Positions 40,645 to 45,154 of a stretch of DNA of 45,154 bases are shown piece after piece. The number at the start of each line of letters is the position of its first letter. The first letter of the stretch is position 1. Source of the stretch: Defluviitaleaceae bacterium (GTDB lineage Bacteria > Bacillota > Clostridia > Lachnospirales > WQUN01); contig WQSR01000003.1 of NCBI GenBank assembly GCA_009787785.1, positions 1 to 45,154 of the forward strand, in the 5' to 3' direction. The notes beneath the pieces are model-generated. The model was not told where the DNA came from and made no database searches. It worked only from the letters and a program-made list of their open reading frames with translations. The position numbers and the translations under genes were made by a program.

Positions 40645-42615
40645 CTACTCCCGTGCGTAGTGCTCCCGGAGCCATGCCAGGGTATAGGTGAAGTCATTGA
40701 TATTCAGAAAACGCCGCAGGGTTTGGTTTTGCCAGGCCGAGGCCCGCACGGTGCCTTCTATCATCATGATGGGCTCATACACACGCACATGCTCCAGCCG
40801 GAAGTTTTCCGCTACCGCCATGTAGTCCAGGTTTATATCAATGGACAGGCTGGAATGGGTTATCCAGTGGAGTTCGTTCAGGCTGCGCCGCCGGTTGTTG
40901 ACGGCACTGATTGCCACGTCCCGGCGTATGGCTTCCATGAGGGAGGTGTGTATGGCGTAGTTGCCGCCTACGAGTATCGGCACGGGGAGGTTATAGCGTG
41001 TGGCAAACTGGTGCGGTACGCGCATGTGCAGGGAAAGAATGCGCGACGGGTCCAGGAGCTCCGGGTGGCGGGAGAAGGTAACGGCCTCTTCCCGTATCAG
41101 GTATTCGATGCCCGAGCTTCGCATAAATCCATGGGGCAGACGGTAGGTGCGGTGTATGGTCCTGCCGTTTTGCAAGCGGTAGGAGATGGGGAATAAATCC
41201 GTAGCGGGTACGCGCCCCGTGGTTACGGAGGCCCACATATAGCTCCGCAAATTGCCCCGCGCCGCGATGATTTCCTCGTGGACGCCCATGGTGCGGGCGA
41301 TGATTTGCCTATCGGTGATGAATTTGAAATCTGTCCCCTCTGTGGCGTTGTGGGGGCTGGGCCAGTCGTGCCAGATATATACCCCCGCAATGTCGCCGGC
41401 CTGGGGCACCCGGGTGACAAACCCAAACATCGCGCCGTGGGTGATGCCCAGCATGAGCAGATACAGCCCCAAGGCGGTGCCGCCGAAGATACCCAGCTTG
41501 CGTACCTTGTGCCAGACATGGAAGGTCTTTTCCGCAATCATCTGAGCCAGGAAATAAATAATGACAAAGCCCAGGACGAAGCCCAAATAATAGCCGAACC
41601 GGGAGCCCTGCATCATGGTCATGAAAAACACGCCGCTTATCACCATACCCGCCAGGGACATAATGAATACCAGCACATTTTTGATGGGTGTGAAGGCAAT
41701 GGTTTCCCCGGCACGTTCTGCGGCGCGGCGCAGACACGCAAACGCGCCCACCCCAAACATACCCGCCATAACCAGGAAATAGCTCAAATAATAGGGCCAC
41801 ATGCCCCCCACCGTGAGATGGTTGGCGCGCCAGGATTGGGTCAGTATAGAGCCCATGGTGACGGGATGCATAAAATATAAAACCTCGTCGAGGAAAAACA
41901 TCCCATGCCCCGAGGAGCCGAATACATAGAAATCGAAAATGACGGCTATTGTCCCCAGCACGATGGCCGGGAGAAATGCGACGATACCGGCAACCAAGGC
42001 CGCTATGACCCGGCTCCCCGTAATGGAAACCGCCAGCACTCCCAGCGCGAAATACAGGCCAAAGCCCAGCACCGACCGCCCGAAGAAGGCCGCCACAATG
42101 GGGAAGCTGTTCAATATCTGCCCCCGGCGGACGAAATTCCCCCATATATGCTGTGTTAAATGGGGATTGAAGCGCGAAGGATGCGAAAAGCTCGCAACGT
42201 AGCCCTCCCCCAGGGTTATCGTGGCCGGCGAGGTAATGGGTATGAGCAAAAGCAAGGACAGCAAGAACAGCGGCACAATGAACATGAGTGCTCCGGCGGC
42301 CAAATTGGTGAAAAACAATTGCTTTTTATTCACCGGGAAGGCGGTGAAGGCCGTATTGGCCACCCCGTTGAAATGATAGGGGAAAAGGGCCATCGCCGCC
42401 GCCAAAGGCACAAGCACCATAGCCGTAATCATCACGGGGTGGTTCATGCTCAGCACCATGGTTATCATACGGGCGGCGGTATTCCAGCCCGTCGGGTCTG
42501 CCGCGTACATGGGGACCACAATGGCCAGCACATACACCAGCATGGACAAAGCCGGTATTACCCAGAATCGCTTGCACTGCTCAATCAAGAGCGGAATGTT
42601 AATGAAGGTTTTCAT
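40645..42615 (-). CDS. ABC-2 type permease with large extracytoplasmic C-terminal domain
   Basis: 656 residues from ATG 42615, which follows GAGGAGGTG; an upstream start at 42633 is inside the ATPase gene. Residues 1-420 contain about twelve hydrophobic segments (MLVYVLAIVVPMY, AFTAFPVNKKQLFFTNLAAGALMF, LGFGLYFALGVLAVSITGSRVIAAL and others). The rest (about 425-656) is soluble, with ITDRQIIARTMGVHEEIIAA, SYRLQNGRTIHRTYRLPHGF and a beta-rich end. Its operon order GntR(YtrA)-ATPase-permease matches the Firmicutes Ytr/Bcr-type systems induced by cell-wall-active antibiotics. The soluble C-terminal part is unusual for ABC-2 permeases. Confidence 0.85.
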   Translation of the reverse strand: MKTFINIPLLIEQCKRFWVIPALSMLVYVLAIVVPMYAADPTGWNTAARMITMVLSMNHPVMITAMVLVPLAAAMALFPYHFNGVANTAFTAFPVNKKQLFFTNLAAGALMFIVPLFLLSLLLLIPITSPATITLGEGYVASFSHPSRFNPHLTQHIWGNFVRRGQILNSFPIVAAFFGRSVLGFGLYFALGVLAVSITGSRVIAALVAGIVAFLPAIVLGTIAVIFDFYVFGSSGHGMFFLDEVLYFMHPVTMGSILTQSWRANHLTVGGMWPYYLSYFLVMAGMFGVGAFACLRRAAERAGETIAFTPIKNVLVFIMSLAGMVISGVFFMTMMQGSRFGYYLGFVLGFVIIYFLAQMIAEKTFHVWHKVRKLGIFGGTALGLYLLMLGITHGAMFGFVTRVPQAGDIAGVYIWHDWPSPHNATEGTDFKFITDRQIIARTMGVHEEIIAARGNLRSYMWASVTTGRVPATDLFPISYRLQNGRTIHRTYRLPHGFMRSSGIEYLIREEAVTFSRHPELLDPSRILSLHMRVPHQFATRYNLPVPILVGGNYAIHTSLMEAIRRDVAISAVNNRRRSLNELHWITHSSLSIDINLDYMAVAENFRLEHVRVYEPIMMIEGTVRASAWQNQTLRRFLNINDFTYTLAWLREHYARE

Positions 42616-43486
42616 ACACAAACACCTCCTCAAGGGTCAGGGGCAAATGGTCGTACAATAGCGGGTTCATCGCTTTGATTTTCGCTTCCACCAGGTCATG
42701 GGCTCCGCGTACCACCAGCAACTCCACCCCGCCGCGCTTTTCCCGGTGCAGGATTTGAATGTCGGGGCCCAGCAGGGAAAATTCCCCGGCTTCGCCCACC
42801 GGAAAGGCCACTTGGATTTTGTGTACATCTGCCTTCAAATCGTCCAAGTCCCGCTCGATGCCCATGCGCCCGGCCTTGATGATGCCCACCGCGTCGCAGA
42901 TGCCGTCCATTTCCTTCAAATTGTGGGAGGAAATCAGTACCGTCAGCCCCCGCTGGGCCACGTCCTCGATAATCAGCTCGAATACCACCTTGCGTACCAG
43001 AGGGTCCAGGCCGTCTATGGGCTCGTCCAGAAGCAGGACATCGGGCATGGCACTCATGGCGAAGATGAAGGCCGCTTGCTTTTGCATCCCCTTCGAGAAT
43101 TTACCCAGCCGCCGCTTTTCGTCCAGCCCCATTAGTGCCAGCATTTTGCCGTACCGCTCCTCGTTCCAGCGGCCCCAGGGGGAATACAAACGGCGCAAAA
43201 AATTATGTTGCATCCGCATGGTGTAAAAGGGGAAAAAATACAGCTCGTCGGGGATGTAGCCCACCCGTGATTTAAGTAGGGCGTTGTCGAAAACCGGCGC
43301 GCCGTCAATGCTTACGTCGCCGGATTCCTGCCGGTACAGCCCCGCCAGATGCTTGATGGCCGTGGTTTTGCCCGCGCCATTGACCCCCACCATGCCGTAA
43401 ATCGACCCTTGCTTCACATGCAAACTGAGCCCGTCCAGCGCGGTGAAGCCGTCGAAGGTTTTCGTCAGGTTTTCTATTCTAATCAT
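42599..43486 (-). CDS. ABC transporter ATPase of the YtrA-regulated system
   Basis: 295 residues. Walker A GVNGAGKTT (about 35-43), signature FSKGMQKQA (a Lys variant of SGG common in this group), Walker B VLLLDEPIDGLD and H-loop ISSHNLKEMDGI are present. The C-terminal 70 residues after DLKADVHKI form the usual regulatory extension. It starts inside the regulator stop (overlap 4 bp) and ends 17 bp inside the permease, so all three are translationally coupled. Confidence 0.92.
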   Translation of the reverse strand: MIRIENLTKTFDGFTALDGLSLHVKQGSIYGMVGVNGAGKTTAIKHLAGLYRQESGDVSIDGAPVFDNALLKSRVGYIPDELYFFPFYTMRMQHNFLRRLYSPWGRWNEERYGKMLALMGLDEKRRLGKFSKGMQKQAAFIFAMSAMPDVLLLDEPIDGLDPLVRKVVFELIIEDVAQRGLTVLISSHNLKEMDGICDAVGIIKAGRMGIERDLDDLKADVHKIQVAFPVGEAGEFSLLGPDIQILHREKRGGVELLVVRGAHDLVEAKIKAMNPLLYDHLPLTLEEVFVYENLH

Positions 43487-43839
43487 GCGTTTACCCCTTC
43501 CCGCGTGGCGGCGATGATTTTTTCCCGCTCCACGCCCCGGTATAAAAGCTCCTGCACCACTTCCCGCAGGCGTGTGAACAGGGCTTCTATTTCGTGGGCG
43601 GCTTCCGGCCTGGCGATAAAATTACCCTGGCCCAGCACCGTATAAAAAAAGCCCTGCACTTCCAGTTCGCGATACGCCTTCTGCACCGTGTTGGGATTAA
43701 CGGTGAGCATCCGGGCCATGTCGCGTATGGAGGGGACCTTTTCGTCCGGGGGCAATACCCCGCTTACAATAAGCCGCTTGAAATTGTCCACCACCTGGGC
43801 ATAGATGGGCTTGCGGCTTTTTAAATCAATTTGAAACAC
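43483..43839 (-). CDS. GntR family regulator, YtrA subfamily
   Basis: 118 residues. Winged helix MFQIDLKSRKPIYAQVVDNFKRLIVSGVLPPDEKVPSIRDMARML, VNPNTVQKAYRELEVQGFFYTVLGQGNFI, followed by a short 45-residue helical dimerisation tail, the YtrA hallmark. YtrA-type repressors bind their own promoter and control a linked ABC transporter. Here the operator at 43874-43896 overlaps the -10 of this operon, which fits autorepression. Confidence 0.92.
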   Translation of the reverse strand: MFQIDLKSRKPIYAQVVDNFKRLIVSGVLPPDEKVPSIRDMARMLTVNPNTVQKAYRELEVQGFFYTVLGQGNFIARPEAAHEIEALFTRLREVVQELLYRGVEREKIIAATREGVNA

Positions 43840-43873
43840 GCATTTACCTCCCCGTGAAAGTTTGGAGTCATAC

Positions 43874-43905
43874 GTGTATTATATGTATTAGTACACATCT
43901 GTCAA
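43874..43905 (-). promoter_or_regulatory. ytrA operon promoter and operator
   Basis: TTGACA (43905-43900), 16-bp spacer, TATAAT (43883-43878) on the minus strand. GTGTATTA-N7-TAGTACAC (43874-43896) is a 23-bp palindrome with one mismatch per arm pair, covering the -10. The GTGTA...TACAC form is that of YtrA operators. Confidence 0.75.
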
Positions 43906-44202
43906 GAGGAAAATTGAATCACATACGTTGCGGGAGTAACCCGCGTGGCGGGTTGGGGCGAATGGGCCGCGCTGGCACGGAAACGCTCAAGGGCGCGCGG
44001 AAATTTCCATTATTGCGTGCTGTCTTTCCATGATATAATTAACTTGCTATAGAAAATTATATTTTAAACAGGAGAATGTATTATGTATGATTAGATGTTA
44101 AGGGGTTTGGGGAAATAAATGTTTTACTGCCATTACGCACATGTTATAGTTACTATAATGGCAGGTAAATATAGCATAACTTGTATTTTAAGGAGTTGTG
44201 AT
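43906..44202. other. Intergenic region between the YtrA operon and the CPT-like gene
   Basis: Holds a perfect hairpin AACCCGC-GTG-GCGGGTT (43938-43954, no T-run), an extended -10 TGATATAAT (44031-44039) facing the CPT-like gene, and a perfect 15-bp palindrome TTATAGT-T-ACTATAA (44144-44158) overlapping a second TATAAT (44154-44159). No gene of convincing length; only tiny frames after the first promoter. Confidence 0.5.
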
Positions 44203-44763
44203 ATGGAACAGGGAAAAATAATTTTATTGAATGGAGTATCAAGTTCCGGGAAAACATCCGTTGCGAAAGCCATACAGGATGCTGCGAATGAGCATTTTTA
44301 TCATATTTGCAATGATATGTTTGTGAAACTAGAAGTAGAGATGCTTTGTGCAAAATTTGTTGCAAAAGCAGGAAAGCACGGAGCATATTCATATGAATAT
44401 ATGGCAGAATCATGTGTGTTAATGTATCATTTCGCAAAAACAATGGTGGGGCTTGGAATAAATGTCATTTTTGAAACTATGCTTTGCGACACTGAAGGAT
44501 TTTTAGAAAAATACAATATGTCAAATTTAGATATATTTCACGACATTTTAAAAGGTTTAGATATATTTATGGTTGAACTATTTTGCCCCCTAGATGAATG
44601 TAGCCGAAGAAATGTAGAACGGGGAGACAGGGGTATAAACCAGTCCACCCAGCAACATGAGCTAATGCATAAAAATATACAGTTTGATTTTTCTGTAGAT
44701 ACATCTATTCATAGTGCTGAAGAATGTGCTGATAAAATTTTGAGCATATTTTATCGAACCTGA
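44203..44763 (+). CDS. Chloramphenicol phosphotransferase-like P-loop kinase
   Basis: 186 residues from ATG 44203 behind AAGGAG; an in-frame ATG at 44119 lacks a ribosome site and would run through the palindromic operator. The P-loop is GVSSSGKTS (11-19). Further pieces are NDMFVKLEVEML, VIFETMLCD, LFCPLDECSRRNVERGDRGIN with the lid arginines, and HELMHKNIQFDFSVDTS. This matches the CPT-like family of small-molecule kinases; drug resistance is one known role but the substrate here is unknown. The gene is strongly A+T-rich, unlike the genes to its left. Confidence 0.82.
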   Translation: MEQGKIILLNGVSSSGKTSVAKAIQDAANEHFYHICNDMFVKLEVEMLCAKFVAKAGKHGAYSYEYMAESCVLMYHFAKTMVGLGINVIFETMLCDTEGFLEKYNMSNLDIFHDILKGLDIFMVELFCPLDECSRRNVERGDRGINQSTQQHELMHKNIQFDFSVDTSIHSAEECADKILSIFYRT

Positions 44764-44809
44764 TTAAACATTTTTTCGTTGGATGTAGGTATCGTGTATC
44801 CATGTTTTT

Positions 44810-44877
44810 GCACCGACAGGTGCGTAAGCTCCCAGCGGTGGCGCACTTCACCGGCTCTACCGGTGTATAGGTACGCA
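44810..44877. other. Palindrome-rich structured stretch
   Basis: Nested inverted repeats: GCACC-GACA-GGTGC (44810-44823), CACCGG-CTCTA-CCGGTG (44849-44865), and an outer TGCGTA/TACGCA pair (44821-44826 / 44872-44877). G+C-rich within an A+T-rich gap. Could be a structured RNA, a recombination site or a terminator relic; no T-run follows. Confidence 0.45.
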
Positions 44878-44879
44878 GA

Positions 44880-44908
44880 TTGTTCCAATCGAATACTACA
44901 ACTATCTG
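44880..44908 (+). promoter_or_regulatory. Candidate promoter of the antitoxin-like gene
   Basis: TTGTTC (44880-44885), 17-bp spacer, TATCTG (44903-44908), 25 bp before the ATG at 44934. Confidence 0.4.
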
Positions 44909-44933
44909 AAAAATAGAGAAGAGGTTACTATCT

Positions 44934-45154
44934 ATGTCTGAAGTGGTTTTGAGTGTAAAAGCGTTGCCTGAAACTTTATTTAAGATGATACCGACAGAGC
45001 GGGTAAAACTTAGGCAAACAGGTAACATCATCAGTTTGACTCCCCTTCATGAAGTCACGAAGGACGAGTGTCCTTTGCTTGGGCTTACAGCAGGGAGCCG
45101 TCTTACTGTGGATAAATTTTTAGCTATGACAAGAGAGGATAAAATCCTTGAAGG
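44934..45154 (+). CDS. AbrB/antitoxin-like protein, 3' end cut by window
   Basis: ATG at 44934 follows GAAGAGG; the frame is open for 73 codons to the right edge. The product starts MSEVVLSVKALPETLFKMIP, then TERVKLRQTGNIISLTPLHEV, CPLLGLTAGSRLTVDKFLAM and TREDKIL. The VKxxxxxGNIxLTP pattern plus the LTVDKFLAMTREDK helix resembles small Firmicutes antitoxins that precede PIN-domain toxins. The partner would lie just beyond the window, so the call is tentative. Confidence 0.55.
   Translation, partial: MSEVVLSVKALPETLFKMIPTERVKLRQTGNIISLTPLHEVTKDECPLLGLTAGSRLTVDKFLAMTREDKILE

Noticed and set aside
43938..43954. Hairpin AACCCGC-GTG-GCGGGTT as terminator
   Set aside because: No T-run on either strand, and it lies upstream of both flanking promoters.
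1..45154. tRNA, rRNA, riboswitch or T-box
   Set aside because: I looked at the gaps and leaders, including before gltX and fmt, and saw no cloverleaf, rRNA-like stretch or long conserved leader; a covariance-model scan would settle it.

Overview
The window reads as chromosomal DNA from an endospore-forming member of the Bacillota, most likely class Clostridia. The main clues are a cotJA-cotJB-cotJC spore-coat cluster (33167-34212), the run yicC-remA-gmk-rpoZ-priA-def-fmt in typical Firmicutes order (13537-7645), strong AAGGAGG-type ribosome binding sites, and RemA, DUF1836, DUF624 and YtrA-type regulators. Most genes are G+C-rich, with long runs of C or G. A few are visibly A+T-richer and look acquired: the PadR/zinc-ribbon block, the AraC gene, the DUF4143 ATPase and the right-hand end. 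I saw no tRNA, rRNA, CRISPR array, transposase or phage module. A genus cannot be given from the sequence alone.

Layout. 1-1171: truncated queG-like gene and a small four-helix membrane protein, both minus. 1372-2327: PadR regulator, a 22-codon stub of a lost ABC ATPase, and a double zinc-ribbon protein. 2345-4775: an ABC exporter (ATPase plus two ABC-2 permeases) behind a promoter that overlaps a near-perfect 18-bp palindrome. 4935-6491: membrane-anchored helical-repeat protein of unknown role. 6571-6730: a 160-bp element with perfect 37-bp inverted ends sitting directly before an AraC/GyrI-like regulator. 7645-15148: minus-strand housekeeping operon, dac (PBP) then yicC, remA, gmk, rpoZ, priA, def and fmt, with an unlisted 47-codon Cys/His-rich small gene upstream. 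15250-17125: DUF624 membrane protein and a Pro-Glu-repeat protein. 17128-21482: gltX with two polytopic glycosyltransferases, one of the O-mannosyltransferase family. 21554-23715: lipoprotein and DegV. 23726-25349: ECF sigma factor with a likely membrane anti-sigma partner. 25575-31270: complete oligopeptide ABC transporter, oppDFBCA. 31332-34212: DUF445 protein, rsmA and cotJABC. 34521-35711: DUF4143 ATPase. 35700-40556: minus-strand operon of a UvrD-like helicase, a 34-residue membrane peptide, a 634-residue unknown membrane protein, a YhhN-like protein and a DUF1836 regulator. 40645-43839: GntR(YtrA)-ABC ATPase-permease operon with its own palindromic operator. 44203-45154: CPT-like P-loop kinase and a truncated AbrB/antitoxin-like gene.

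How the genes work together. The 13.5-7.6 kb operon couples RNA turnover (YicC), a biofilm/matrix regulator (RemA), GMP phosphorylation, an RNA polymerase subunit, replication restart and N-terminal formyl-Met handling (Fmt adds, Def removes). Two ABC exporters and one peptide importer are each cotranscribed as units.

The least explained items are the 47-residue Cys/His-rich protein at 15005-15148, the 634-residue protein and 34-residue peptide behind the helicase, a promoter embedded in a 36-nt dyad (40585-40628), and two copies of a multi-hairpin element lying in opposite orientation about 9 kb apart. No single locus can be shown from sequence alone to be a new defence or signalling system.
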